This document shows, piece after piece, positions 1-7,567 of a stretch of DNA of 9,475 nt (within the stretch, counting starts at the first letter, position 1; every line of letters begins with the position of its first letter). The notes below the pieces were generated by a model. The model worked only from the letters and a program-made list of their open reading frames with translations. It made no database searches and was not told where the DNA came from. This DNA is from Clostridium sp. CAG:138 (GTDB lineage: Bacteria; Bacillota; Clostridia; Christensenellales; CAG-138): positions 38,408 through 47,882 of the forward strand of contig FR879673.1 in assembly GCA_000435055.1 (NCBI GenBank), in the 5' to 3' direction. Made by a program: the position numbers and the translations under genes.

Positions 1-2262
1 TTTTATGCCGCAGAAAGCCGCGCGGATATTGAACAGGATCTTTCGCCGCGAAACTGCATCAATTCCCGAATTCAGCGGCGGAAACAGGAAGGGGAGGAGC
101 TGCATATCCCCGCGCAGCCAGCGATGACGCCGCTTTTGCCACGGCAGCAATGCGGACGGTTCGCCGTCATAAAGCACAATATCGGCCGCATATGCCGCAC
201 GCGCAAAGCAGCCTTCCGCCAAATCATGGCTCAGCACGGTATTTTCCGGGATTTTGCCCGAGACCGAGCGCAGGAATGCATCAATATTGATTATGCCCTT
301 TCCGCCGAAGTTCCCCTCCTCAAAAACATCCCAATTGAAATCGGAAACACGAACGGAATATGCACACATGCCGCTTTCCCCGCTTATCAGCGCGGCAAAC
401 CCGCTCTCCGCCGCCGAACGCGATGTTGCCGCCATGCGCGGAGCAATTATGCTGAATCCGAAGGACGGACGCGCCGCACCGTTTTCAAACACGGGAAGGT
501 TGAGCGGATGCGCCGCCGCACCAATCAGCCTGCGCAATGCTCCGTTTGGCATTATTGTGTCCGCATCAAGAACAACAAGAAAGCGAAAGCGTTCTTTTTC
601 GCTGCAAATATCCGGATAATTGCAGCAAAACTCGTGCGTATCCCCGTGCGCGGCACAGTCAAGCAGTGCCTCCACCGCACCGCGCTTACGCTCCCTGCCC
701 ATATAAACACCGTCCGCCGAATTGAAAACACGTTCCCGGTGCAGATAATGGAACACCGGCCTTCCGCCGGCGCAAAACCTCGAATTCAGGTCATCCGTAA
801 GTTTCTTTGCAAGCTCGATCAGTTCCGCTTCTCCCTGCTTTGTTTCCTCGGCGGAATCGGGAAAATCCGCAAGTATTGCAAACTCTGCGCCGCAATTTGC
901 CGCGGCAAAATCCTGCGCCGCAAGATAATGCGCTTCCAGTGTTTCCGCCGCCTGTCTGACGGACTTTTCGGACGTTATAAGCACCGGAACGGCAACAAGC
1001 GTTCGATTTTCCTTCCCGATGCCTCCGCGGAGCGAAAGGCGGGGAAGGGGACGCGGTTTTTTAAACACAGGCATCAGCCGCGCTTCTATTGCGAAAGCTG
1101 CCGAAAGTGCGGGCATCAACCCGAATATTACAGTCAATACCGCAGACCACGCACTGACACGGGTATTTGCGGGAAAAAAAGCCGAGCCGAGTCTTCCCGC
1201 CGCTGCCGCCGCAGGCACAAGAAGCGCAGCCGCAAGCAATGCTTCAAAAACCGTAAGCAATGCGCATTTTGCCGAATTTGATAATTTTTCGCATTTATGT
1301 TTTTGGACGTCGGTTCTTTTTCCCGAATCGGAGGGAGCCTTTGCGCCGTGGTCGTTTTTTAATCCTTTTAATCGTTTTTTCTCCGCACGAAGCGCACGAA
1401 TCAGCTCCGGCTTCCCCTCCGCAAGCAGACTGCAGCCCACAAGAGCGCGGCGCCCCGTCCGCCCCTTTGATAGTTCGAACGCCTTCCGAACCACGGTCTG
1501 TTCCGACGCCGACGTCCGTTCCGAAATTTCGGCCGCCGCTTTAAGATAAAGCTGCTGCGTTGACTCATCGGAAGCCGAAAAATCCGCTGCATCCGCCAGC
1601 CTGCGGCGGGTTATGTTCAGGTTTTGAATGCACTCCGAAAAATCCGCATCGTCAATTCTTGATAATGCGGCAAGCACGTTCTGCAGAGCTGCCGCGCGCC
1701 CGGTTCCGAGTGGGCCATCACCTGACGTGCATACAATGCCGTACAAAGTCTCAAGCTCCGCCCGCCGAAGCATCGCGGGAAGCAGCTGTATTTCACGCGT
1801 TGTCAGGGGTTTGTTTTGCTGGTACTCATCGAAAAACTCAACGACGGAGCCAATGCCCGGTGCACCGCCGCAAAGTTCGCAGAGTTTCTTTGCAAGCACT
1901 GCGCAGCGAAGGCTGCCCGCCGCAAAACACGGCAGCCGTCCGAATTTCAAACTTTCCGCTTCCGCTGCGGCAATCCGAAGCTGTTTTTCAACACGATAGT
2001 ATTCGTTCACGAGCACTTCTCCGACCGCACCGCAAAAAACGCTGCCGGCGGCAAGTGCATAATTCCTGCGATATTCCCCGTTCAACCCGCGCCGCATTTC
2101 AAACAGACGCTTTCTGTATGCGGCCCGCTGCGATAAGCCTGTTGTTCTTTTGGTTTCCTCGACCGCGATTTTGCTCAGCTCACGCGCCGCTGCGCCGAGT
2201 TCACCGCCGTTTCCGTTTCGCGCTTCCGCAGTCCGCCGACTTTCATTATCAAAACGATTCAT
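1..2262 (-). CDS. Cyclic beta-1,2-glucan synthase-like protein, N-terminal part (GT84 domain), truncated by window edge
   Basis: An open minus-strand frame runs from an ATG at 2262 to base 1 without a stop, giving 754 residues of a protein whose C-terminus lies outside the window. The N-terminal third is soluble and carries the phrases YQQNKPLT and LPAMLRRAELE, typical of the region before the glycosyltransferase in the NdvB/ChvB family. Two hydrophobic segments lie at about residues 334-356 and 372-390. The GT84 transferase core follows: a start phrase near LPRLSLRGGI, the nucleotide-sugar DxD at D566-A-D568, AAHPLNLP, GGKGIINIDAF, HDLAEG beginning at H679, and a processive-type RxxRW motif ending at W715 followed by LRGD. 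Family members normally continue with further membrane segments and GH94 phosphorylase-like domains, usually over 2,500 residues in total; that part cannot be seen here. The family polymerises UDP-glucose into beta-1,2-glucan at the membrane. The start has an AGAAGG 13 bases upstream, inside the end of the DUF5665 gene. Family assignment is strong; the exact product is inferred. Confidence 0.88.
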   Translation of the reverse strand, partial: MNRFDNESRRTAEARNGNGGELGAAARELSKIAVEETKRTTGLSQRAAYRKRLFEMRRGLNGEYRRNYALAAGSVFCGAVGEVLVNEYYRVEKQLRIAAAEAESLKFGRLPCFAAGSLRCAVLAKKLCELCGGAPGIGSVVEFFDEYQQNKPLTTREIQLLPAMLRRAELETLYGIVCTSGDGPLGTGRAAALQNVLAALSRIDDADFSECIQNLNITRRRLADAADFSASDESTQQLYLKAAAEISERTSASEQTVVRKAFELSKGRTGRRALVGCSLLAEGKPELIRALRAEKKRLKGLKNDHGAKAPSDSGKRTDVQKHKCEKLSNSAKCALLTVFEALLAAALLVPAAAAAGRLGSAFFPANTRVSAWSAVLTVIFGLMPALSAAFAIEARLMPVFKKPRPLPRLSLRGGIGKENRTLVAVPVLITSEKSVRQAAETLEAHYLAAQDFAAANCGAEFAILADFPDSAEETKQGEAELIELAKKLTDDLNSRFCAGGRPVFHYLHRERVFNSADGVYMGRERKRGAVEALLDCAAHGDTHEFCCNYPDICSEKERFRFLVVLDADTIMPNGALRRLIGAAAHPLNLPVFENGAARPSFGFSIIAPRMAATSRSAAESGFAALISGESGMCAYSVRVSDFNWDVFEEGNFGGKGIINIDAFLRSVSGKIPENTVLSHDLAEGCFARAAYAADIVLYDGEPSALLPWQKRRHRWLRGDMQLLPFLFPPLNSGIDAVSRRKILFNIRAAFCGIK

Positions 2263-2283
2263 TAATCAATACCGAGCCTTCTG

Positions 2284-2676
2284 TTATTTTCGTGTTTTTT
2301 CAATAATGTCTATTATGTCCGAAATGAAATCCGCAATGTACGGCAAATTGCTTTTTGCCAATACCTGAAAAGCGTAGATTATCACCGCTCCGAGCACCGT
2401 CACGCCGACCGCCGTGCCGAAGCCTCGCAGTAATCCTGTCAAAAAAGCACGGCGGAATATCCGTTTTTCATTCGAAGCGTATTGAACATAATCCAAAAAA
2501 TGTGCTTTTTCAAGTGTATAAGCAAATGAATTTACAGTCCTTTGAAGCTTTGAAACTTCCGATGCGGGACAGCTGCCGAGTTTGCAATTCCGTCTGCATT
2601 CCGTTTTGCGCGCCGTTTTTCGGTTTTCAAACTTTCCTTTTCTCTTCATATCCGTAGCGTCTGCGCAGATGTGCAT
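2284..2676 (-). CDS. DUF5665-family small membrane protein
   Basis: This is a small basic protein of 130 residues with the stop at 2284-2286. The second half matches what I know of the DUF5665 family: a segment reading HFLDYVQYASN, then FLTGLLRGFGTAVG, one membrane helix at about residues 85-107, and a C-terminal LPYIADFISDIIDII. The function of the family is unknown. The frame stays open upstream to 2892, but that extension crosses the terminator at 2767-2793 and enters the DivIVA-domain gene, so it is not believable. I chose the ATG at 2676 because GGGA lies 8 bases upstream. An ATG nine codons later (2649), giving a protein starting MKRKGKF, is an equally reasonable start though it has no clear ribosome site. 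Only 21 bases separate it from the downstream GT84 gene, so the two are probably cotranscribed. No convincing promoter was seen between the terminator and the start. Confidence 0.72.
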   Translation of the reverse strand: MHICADATDMKRKGKFENRKTARKTECRRNCKLGSCPASEVSKLQRTVNSFAYTLEKAHFLDYVQYASNEKRIFRRAFLTGLLRGFGTAVGVTVLGAVIIYAFQVLAKSNLPYIADFISDIIDIIEKTRK

Positions 2677-2766
2677 AATTATTCCCGAAAGCCTTCCCGT
2701 CGGGGGAGTTTTTTCAGATTTTCGTTCATTTTTTCGGTACAGCTGTGTATATTGAAAATGCAAAAG

Positions 2767-2793
2767 AAAAAAACGGGTGCGAACACCCGTTTT
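2767..2793 (-). terminator. Intrinsic terminator after the DivIVA-domain gene
   Basis: Read on the minus strand, the stem ACGGGTG pairs with CACCCGT around a TTCG tetraloop. The stem extends to 10 base pairs with flanking A-T pairs and is followed by a T-rich tail (six or seven T, C, four T). It lies 59 bases past the DivIVA-domain stop codon and marks the end of the long minus-strand run. The opposite strand has only a four-T tail, so the main direction is minus. Confidence 0.9.
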
Positions 2794-2851
2794 GATGCTG
2801 ACCCTGTTTTGTTTTCGGCGTTTTGCTGTCGGTTCGGCAGCGTGCATCGAT

Positions 2852-3064
2852 TTACTGTTCGTCCGCCGTTTTCGAATTCTCCTCCGGCCCATGTTTCGGT
2901 TTTGAATCCGAATTCATCTGCCGCGCCGCGCGCAGCATTTCAAGCTCCGCCTTCAACGCCTGCATTTCCGAATAAAGTTCATCAAGAAAAGCATCCACCT
3001 GCCCGATATCATAGCCGATGAACGAACGGTTAAACTTTTTGTTGATTATATCTTCACATTCCAT
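2852..3064 (-). CDS. Minimal DivIVA-domain protein (70 residues)
   Basis: The first 45 residues carry the DivIVA/GpsB N-terminal signature: KKFNRSFIGYDIGQVDAFLDEL, split here as KKFNRSF at 9-15, GYD at 17-19 and VDAFLDEL at 23-30, followed by a short heptad-like helix to about residue 48. The remaining 20 residues are polar and probably disordered. In the family this domain forms a parallel coiled coil that binds curved membrane or division proteins. By alignment to Bacillus DivIVA, the membrane-inserting Phe17 is kept (F15) but the adjacent Arg18 is replaced by Ile16. The long C-terminal coiled coil of classical DivIVA (about 150 residues or more) is missing. A GGAG 8 bases before the ATG supports this start. 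It lies 140 bases after sepF in the same direction, and a strong terminator follows. The function is probably septal or polar scaffolding, perhaps GpsB-like. Confidence 0.82.
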   Translation of the reverse strand: MECEDIINKKFNRSFIGYDIGQVDAFLDELYSEMQALKAELEMLRAARQMNSDSKPKHGPEENSKTADEQ

Positions 3065-3083
3065 AAACGGTTCTCCGAATAAG

Positions 3084-3173
3084 CCGATGCGGCATTGCGC
3101 TGCCGTCGGACAGGTACACTTGTTCGTATGGCGTCAATGCATCCGAACGTGCAGAGGGGCGAACCCCTCCGCA
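3084..3173 (-). other. Structured sepF-divIVA intergenic region with three tandem hairpins
   Basis: Three inverted repeats nearly fill the 140-base gap. (1) 3084-3109: CCGA/TCGG, a 2-base bulge, then CGGCA/TGCCG around a 6-base loop. (2) 3122-3148: GTTCGTATG against CATCCGAAC, 8 of 9 pairing, 9-base loop, extended by CAC/GTG at 3117-3119 and 3149-3151. (3) 3154-3169: GAGGGG/CCCCTC around CGAA (UUCG on the transcribed minus strand), flanked by TGC/GCA beyond one mismatch. Hairpins 2 and 3 compete for the base at 3151 or so if fully extended. None has a U-run on the minus strand, so these are not ordinary terminators. The structure would sit in the divIVA mRNA leader. Its role is unknown. Confidence 0.5.
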
Positions 3174-3204
3174 GTCCGGCACTGACTGAAGCAAAACATC
3201 CGCA

Positions 3205-3639
3205 TCACTCCCTGAAGCCGTCGGAGCTCCCGATTATATCATAGTTTGCGGGCGCAACCAGAAAAATCCTTGCGGAGACTTTGTAAAGCCTTCCGTCAAC
3301 GGCATAGCATGCACCGCTCATAAAATCGAGTATGCGCTGAGCCGTTTCAACTTCGATCTGCTCCATGTTCACGATGACGGGCTTTCTGCCCTTCAGATTG
3401 TCGATGATGTTTTGTGTGTCTTCATAGCTGACAGGGCGATAAACGATCATCTTTCCGCAATTGACTCCGGGAAGGCTGACAACATTTCCCGTTGACAAAA
3501 CGCGGCGTTCCGTGGATTTTTTCCGTTCCTCGGGAACAGTCTCCGTCTCTCGGAGACCGTCCTCCGGTTCTTCGTCGTACTCGACATCGTCCTTGCCGAA
3601 TCCGATATATTCCATGAATTTGTTTAGGATCTTTGCCAT
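3205..3639 (-). CDS. sepF: SepF, FtsZ-anchoring cell-division protein
   Basis: The product has 144 residues, the usual SepF size. It begins with MAKILNKFMEYIGFG, matching the N-terminal membrane-binding amphipathic helix. An acidic, proline/glutamate-rich linker (about 16-45) comes next, and then the SepF fold: YRPVSYEDTQNIIDNL, KPVIVNMEQ, AQRILDFMSGACYAVDG and a final IFLVAPANYDI. In the family this domain forms rings that bind the FtsZ C-terminus and anchor the Z-ring to the membrane. The frame remains open up to a GTG at 3678, but the ATG at 3639 is preferred: GGAGG lies 11 bases before it and it gives the family-typical N-terminus. It lies 84 bases after the YggS gene, the usual ylmE-sepF order, but the ylmG and ylmH genes that often follow are absent. 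Confidence 0.95.
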   Translation of the reverse strand: MAKILNKFMEYIGFGKDDVEYDEEPEDGLRETETVPEERKKSTERRVLSTGNVVSLPGVNCGKMIVYRPVSYEDTQNIIDNLKGRKPVIVNMEQIEVETAQRILDFMSGACYAVDGRLYKVSARIFLVAPANYDIIGSSDGFRE

Positions 3640-3723
3640 TCGGTATGATTCCTCCAAAAGAATATTCTCCGTTGGCACTTGGAGAAATTGGGCGGCGACA
3701 AACTCCGCCCGCGGTGCATCGGC

Positions 3724-4464
3724 CTAAACCCGCACCCTGCCGTAGTCTCTTGCGCCGAAAATTGCGGAACCTATCCGCAGCATCGTTGCGCCCTCGGCAA
3801 CGGCAGCTTTATAATCTCCGCTCATGCCCATTGAAAGCTGTTCAGCCGCAAAATTGGGGAAGGAAAACTCTCCAGCTGCAAGGAACAGCTCCCGCATCTT
3901 TGCGAAAAAGTACCGTGTTTCGTCCTCATTGCCCGCAGGAGGAACGCACATCAGTCCTTTTACGGAAAGATTCCGCATGTCGGAAACTAACTTGAGTAAT
4001 TCGGGCAGTTCGCCCGGCAGAATGCCCGATTTTTGTTCTTCACCGCCGATATTAATCTCGATAAGAACGGGCTGGACAAGCCCCGCTTTTTGCGCAAGCC
4101 TGTTTATTTCCTCGGCAAGCGCAAGCCTGTCAACAGATTGGATAAGCTCCGCTTTGCCGACAACATATTTCGCCTTGTTCGTTTGCAGCGCACCGATAAA
4201 ATGCGGCCGAACGCCCTGCGCAGTGAAAAAATCGAATTTATCGCGAAATTCCTGCGCGCGATTTTCGCCGACCTCCGCAAGCCCGGCCTTGAGCGCAGGC
4301 AGTATCTCCGCGCAGGTTTTGAATTTTGTTGCGCCCACAAGCCGAATTTCGGAAGGATCGCGGCCGGCTTTGTATGCTGCTTCCGCAATTTCATCGCAAA
4401 CACGGCGATAATTTTCCGCAGTTTGAGCCGCAGCGGGCTCTTTATTTAACAGTTTATCTTCCAT
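3724..4464 (-). CDS. yggS: YggS/YlmE-family pyridoxal phosphate homeostasis protein
   Basis: This is a 246-residue PLP-binding protein of the YggS/PLPBP family, a single TIM-barrel with no known catalytic turnover that controls free PLP and amino-acid pools. Visible hallmarks are the PLP lysine K47 in LVGATKFK, GENRAQEF, HFIGALQTNKAKY, LIQSVDR, the VLIEINIGGEEQKSG strand, GLMCVPP, and the phosphate-binding end LSMGMSGDYKAAVAEGATM with LRIGSAIFGAR. The N-terminus is some 10-15 residues longer than usual. AGGA precedes the ATG by about 12 bases, and only 29 bases separate it from the HlyD-like gene upstream. The location directly before sepF corresponds to ylmE in Bacillus. Confidence 0.95.
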   Translation of the reverse strand: MEDKLLNKEPAAAQTAENYRRVCDEIAEAAYKAGRDPSEIRLVGATKFKTCAEILPALKAGLAEVGENRAQEFRDKFDFFTAQGVRPHFIGALQTNKAKYVVGKAELIQSVDRLALAEEINRLAQKAGLVQPVLIEINIGGEEQKSGILPGELPELLKLVSDMRNLSVKGLMCVPPAGNEDETRYFFAKMRELFLAAGEFSFPNFAAEQLSMGMSGDYKAAVAEGATMLRIGSAIFGARDYGRVRV

Positions 4465-4493
4465 AGTTCAAATTTTCCTGTTTTGTTTAAAAC

Positions 4494-5741
4494 TCACGGT
4501 ATCCAATAGCGAACTCCGACGGCTATCGGCATATCCTGATCTTCACGAACGTTTATCACCGCACGCTTGTCATCCGCCGAAAGCACATTAACAAATATGC
4601 AGTATTTGCCGTCGCTCAGCAGCAATTCGATATACGGGACACCGTTTTCGAATTGAATCGCCTGTTTGCTGACGCAAATATCGGAAGCATCGAACCGAAC
4701 CGTCAGCTCAATGCAGCGCGTGTTCAGAAATTCTGTCGGTGCGCCCTCAACCTTCAGAATGTTTACGACTTTTTTGCCGCTCACGATAGGTTCAAGCGCA
4801 ACAGCGGTATAAGTTCCGTGACCCTTTGCGGCGATTGAATAGCTCCGTCCGCCGACGCAGCGCAAAGCCTCATCCGCGCCGGTCAGAAACACGCAGTACC
4901 ACTCATCTCCGCCGACAAGCCTGTATGCCGATGTGTCCGAAGCCGTTGTCCATGCCGCACCGCCCTTGCCCTTTATGACGGATGAAACAAGGTCGCTTGT
5001 CAAAATCGAGAGCTTGTCCGCATTGAGCGCGTTTTCGTAATCGTCGAAATAGAAACTTACGAACCCGGATTCCTGCGAATAAAGCACGTGTCGCTGGGTC
5101 TCCACAACCTCCGCAAGCGCATCCGCCTGCGAATAAAGGGCGCGAAGTGTTTCCGTTTCCTGCAAATTTTTGCGCAGGTAATCCGTGCGGGATGAAAGCG
5201 CATCAAGAAGCTCCGCCTCCTGTCGGGGCACCTCGGCAGAGTTGCCCGCCATTAGTTCCTCTGCAATGTTCTCCTCGAGCAGGGCTATCAATTCGTTATA
5301 CCCGCGAATGGTTTTGTCCCTTGTTTCACCGAGCAGTGCAAGCTGTTCGTCGTAAATTTCGGCATGTTTGCGCATAAGCGCAGCTGCCTGTTCCTCGCTG
5401 TATCCGCGGCGATAGATCTGCATTATTTTTGTATCGGGTTCGACCCATGCGCCTTCCTCCGCAAAATAATCCGCAAGATCAAATGCTTCGCTTGTGATAA
5501 CCTTTTCTTTGCGGACAATAACAGCATTATAATCAACATCAACCGTGACGCTGCCCGTCTCGGCAATGCCTTCGGCACCGCCGCGAACAAGTATCACGAG
5601 CACTGCAATGAGAATTGCCGCAAGCAACCCCGCAATTATCCAAAGCGGATTTATCTTTTTTATGCGTTTGCGCTTAAGTTTTATTACGTTGTTTGTGTTC
5701 AATTCAACCCCCGGTCGCTCTTTTTGCGGGATTGCCCGCAT
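4494..5741 (-). CDS. Membrane-anchored HlyD-like (membrane-fusion/adaptor fold) protein
   Basis: The 415-residue protein has a basic N-terminus (KLKRKRIKK), one membrane helix at about residues 33-52, and an extracytoplasmic part. After the helix comes a beta segment (VTVDVDYNAVIVRKEKVI) typical of the start of a HlyD/RND adaptor lipoyl-like half-motif. A long, alanine/glutamate/leucine-rich coiled coil follows at about 115-220, then a second beta-rich region (QESGFVSFYFDDYE onward) ending in IAVGVRYWIP. In Clostridia, genes of this kind often precede yggS-sepF; their role is unproven and no partner ABC transporter is seen here, so transport is not established. The ATG at 5741 lacks a ribosome site. 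A TTG at 5700-5702 with GGGGG five bases upstream would give a protein starting LNTNNVIKL and may be the real start. It lies 33 bases after the dUTPase-like gene. Confidence 0.8.
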   Translation of the reverse strand: MRAIPQKERPGVELNTNNVIKLKRKRIKKINPLWIIAGLLAAILIAVLVILVRGGAEGIAETGSVTVDVDYNAVIVRKEKVITSEAFDLADYFAEEGAWVEPDTKIMQIYRRGYSEEQAAALMRKHAEIYDEQLALLGETRDKTIRGYNELIALLEENIAEELMAGNSAEVPRQEAELLDALSSRTDYLRKNLQETETLRALYSQADALAEVVETQRHVLYSQESGFVSFYFDDYENALNADKLSILTSDLVSSVIKGKGGAAWTTASDTSAYRLVGGDEWYCVFLTGADEALRCVGGRSYSIAAKGHGTYTAVALEPIVSGKKVVNILKVEGAPTEFLNTRCIELTVRFDASDICVSKQAIQFENGVPYIELLLSDGKYCIFVNVLSADDKRAVINVREDQDMPIAVGVRYWIP

Positions 5742-5774
5742 ATTTTCGGCAGGGAAGGCAAGCCTGCGGATGCT

Positions 5775-6236
5775 TTACTGCACGCTCTCTGCGGGATTGT
5801 ATCCCGTTTTTGTGCTTTTGCCGTACTGCCTGTTAAAATTTTCTTTATTTTTTTCGCAATACTTGCGATAAAGATCCTCCGCGCTCATTCCTGCCCGCAG
5901 GCACATGCTGACAAAGAAGTGAAGCACATCAACCAGCTCGTCCTGCAGGGCCTCGGTGTTGACAGGCTGTTTGTTCTTCCACCATTTGAAGTTGACCTCG
6001 TCAAGAACCTCGCTCAGCTCGCTTATCATCGCAAGCACAAGCCTTTGTTCCCATTCCTCAACGGAGAAATCCAGCCCGCGCCGCGCCGCAATATCATCAT
6101 TCAGAAGCTTCTGCATTGCAAATATCGCTGCAAGCCTGTCCATGTTTTCGAATGCGGAATACTCGATTCCGCCGTTCAGCACCGATTCCGCCGCATTGCG
6201 GCGGTTCTCGGCGGTTTTGTTCATATCTTTTTCCAT
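5775..6236 (-). CDS. Dimeric all-alpha dUTPase-type NTP pyrophosphatase
   Basis: The product (153 residues) matches the dimeric dUTPase family of all-alpha NTP pyrophosphatases (MazG superfamily), which hydrolyse dUTP to dUMP and pyrophosphate with Mg ions. Visible family features are FAMQKLLNDDI, the metal-binding ExxE in AMISELSEVLDEV, the FKWWK motif, NTEALQDELVDVLHFF with the second ExxD pair, and the C-terminal YCEKNKENFNRQYG. The substrate could instead be dCTP or another nucleotide. Start choice is uncertain: ATG at 6236 has AAGG 13 bases upstream, while an ATG four codons later (6224) has GGAAAAAG close upstream. It follows the M16 protease by 53 bases; this pair is common in Clostridia. 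Confidence 0.88.
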   Translation of the reverse strand: MEKDMNKTAENRRNAAESVLNGGIEYSAFENMDRLAAIFAMQKLLNDDIAARRGLDFSVEEWEQRLVLAMISELSEVLDEVNFKWWKNKQPVNTEALQDELVDVLHFFVSMCLRAGMSAEDLYRKYCEKNKENFNRQYGKSTKTGYNPAESVQ

Positions 6237-6289
6237 AGCGTTTTTAAACCTTTTCGGCAGTATCCGTGTTTCCGGGCACTTTTTGCTTC

Positions 6290-7567
6290 TCAGCGGCGTC
6301 CGCGGATGATATCCTCGAGTTCCTGCGCGTATTCGGCAGTTCTTCCGACAAATACGGCGGTCATCTTTGAAAAGTCGCAGACTGTCGGCAGTATCGCACG
6401 AATATCGTCAAGCGTCACGGCATCGATCCTTCGGATAATCTCCTCCTCGGAAAGATATTCCGTGCCCATAAGTTCCGAGCGCCCGATCGCGGAAGAATGC
6501 GCCGAAGTGTTCTCGCGCCCAAGCAGATAACCCGTTTTCATTTGGTTTTTGCTGCGCACCAGTTCGTCGGAAGTAATGCCTTTTTTGCAAATCTCGCTGT
6601 ATTCATCCAGCATCAGCTTCAGCACTTCCGCAGTCTGCTTTTCGCCCGTGCCGGCATACAGCGTGAAGTAACCGCTGTTGCGGTAGAAGGACGGAGCGGA
6701 ATAAACGGAATATGCCATGCCGCGTTTTTCGCGTATGCTTTGGAACAGGCGTGAACTCATGCTTCCGCCAACGGCATTATTCAGCATATAAAGCGGATAC
6801 TGCCCGTCGGATTCGGCTGCAAATCCGGGGAAGCCGAGGCAGATATGCGTTTGTTCAACATCCTTTTCAAAAAGGTTGAACGACCTTTCCCCGGCGGGGC
6901 TGCCGTAATTGAAATCGTGCTTTTCGGCTTTTCCGGTTATTGTAAAAGCATTTTCAACAAGTTCGCGGAAGCGTGCGGGGTCAAAACAGCCTGCGGCGGA
7001 TATTACCATGTTATCCGGCTTGTAGAACTGTTTCATATAGCCCGTCAGCGTGTCCCTCGTGAACGCACCGACACTCTCCGCATTGCCGAGAACGGGCATT
7101 GCCAGCCTGTCCCCGCTGTAATAGGCTTTGCAAAGCTCTTCATGAGCAAGGTCCTCGGGAGAATCCTCGTTCATTGCGATTTCTTCAAGCACAACGCCCT
7201 TTTCGCGCTCGATATCGTCCGGGGTAAGCTTTGAATTGCAGACAAGATCCGCAAGAATGTCAAGCGCGGCGGGAAGATTTTCCTCAAGCACCTTAACATA
7301 GAAACAGGTGCATTCCTTTGAAGTGAAGGCGTTCAGATTGCCGCCGACGGAATCAATTTCTTCCGCAATATCGGCCGCAGAGCGGCGATACGTTCCCTTG
7401 AAGAGCATATGTTCGATGAAATGCGACACGCCCGCTTCCGCAGGTGTTCTTTCAAAAACGGAACCTGCGCCTATCCAGACTCCGACAGAAACGGAGCGAT
7501 AGTTTTCCATTGTTTCGCCGACGATGCGCAGCCCGTTTTTCAGTGTTTCACGATAAATCATATTCAT
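6290..7567 (-). CDS. M16 family zinc metalloprotease (processing-peptidase type, YmxG/MlpA-like)
   Basis: The 425 residues equal the usual size of a single-chain M16B peptidase. The inverted zinc motif HFIEH is at H49-H53 in GVSHFIEHMLFKGT, with the third ligand in VVLEEIAMNEDSPED (E128 or E129). The C-terminal half has the inactive-repeat signature GGSMSSRLFQSIREKRGMAYSVYS, including the R/Y substrate-binding pair seen in this family. No signal peptide is visible, so it is probably cytoplasmic. Bacillus MlpA/YmxG-type proteins are implicated in regulating extracellular proteases, but the natural substrate is unclear. The ATG has AGAGGAAAAGG directly upstream, but this ribosome site and the start codon are buried in a perfect 12-bp hairpin (7565-7597). 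It lies 57 bases after the YlxY-like gene. Confidence 0.94.
   Translation of the reverse strand: MNMIYRETLKNGLRIVGETMENYRSVSVGVWIGAGSVFERTPAEAGVSHFIEHMLFKGTYRRSAADIAEEIDSVGGNLNAFTSKECTCFYVKVLEENLPAALDILADLVCNSKLTPDDIEREKGVVLEEIAMNEDSPEDLAHEELCKAYYSGDRLAMPVLGNAESVGAFTRDTLTGYMKQFYKPDNMVISAAGCFDPARFRELVENAFTITGKAEKHDFNYGSPAGERSFNLFEKDVEQTHICLGFPGFAAESDGQYPLYMLNNAVGGSMSSRLFQSIREKRGMAYSVYSAPSFYRNSGYFTLYAGTGEKQTAEVLKLMLDEYSEICKKGITSDELVRSKNQMKTGYLLGRENTSAHSSAIGRSELMGTEYLSEEEIIRRIDAVTLDDIRAILPTVCDFSKMTAVFVGRTAEYAQELEDIIRGRR

Noticed and set aside
124..1281. Long plus-strand open frame of 385 codons
   Set aside because: It lies wholly antisense to the GT84 gene, whose motifs are clear. The translation is rich in Arg, Cys and His with no recognisable domain, and no ribosome site is seen.
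2677..2892. N-terminal extension of the DUF5665 frame
   Set aside because: It crosses a strong intrinsic terminator and overlaps the DivIVA-domain gene, and the translation there is low-complexity basic sequence.
5364..6530. Plus-strand open frame of 388 codons
   Set aside because: It is antisense to three recognisable genes (HlyD-like, dUTPase-like, M16). The translation has no domain and reflects the codon bias of the opposite strand.
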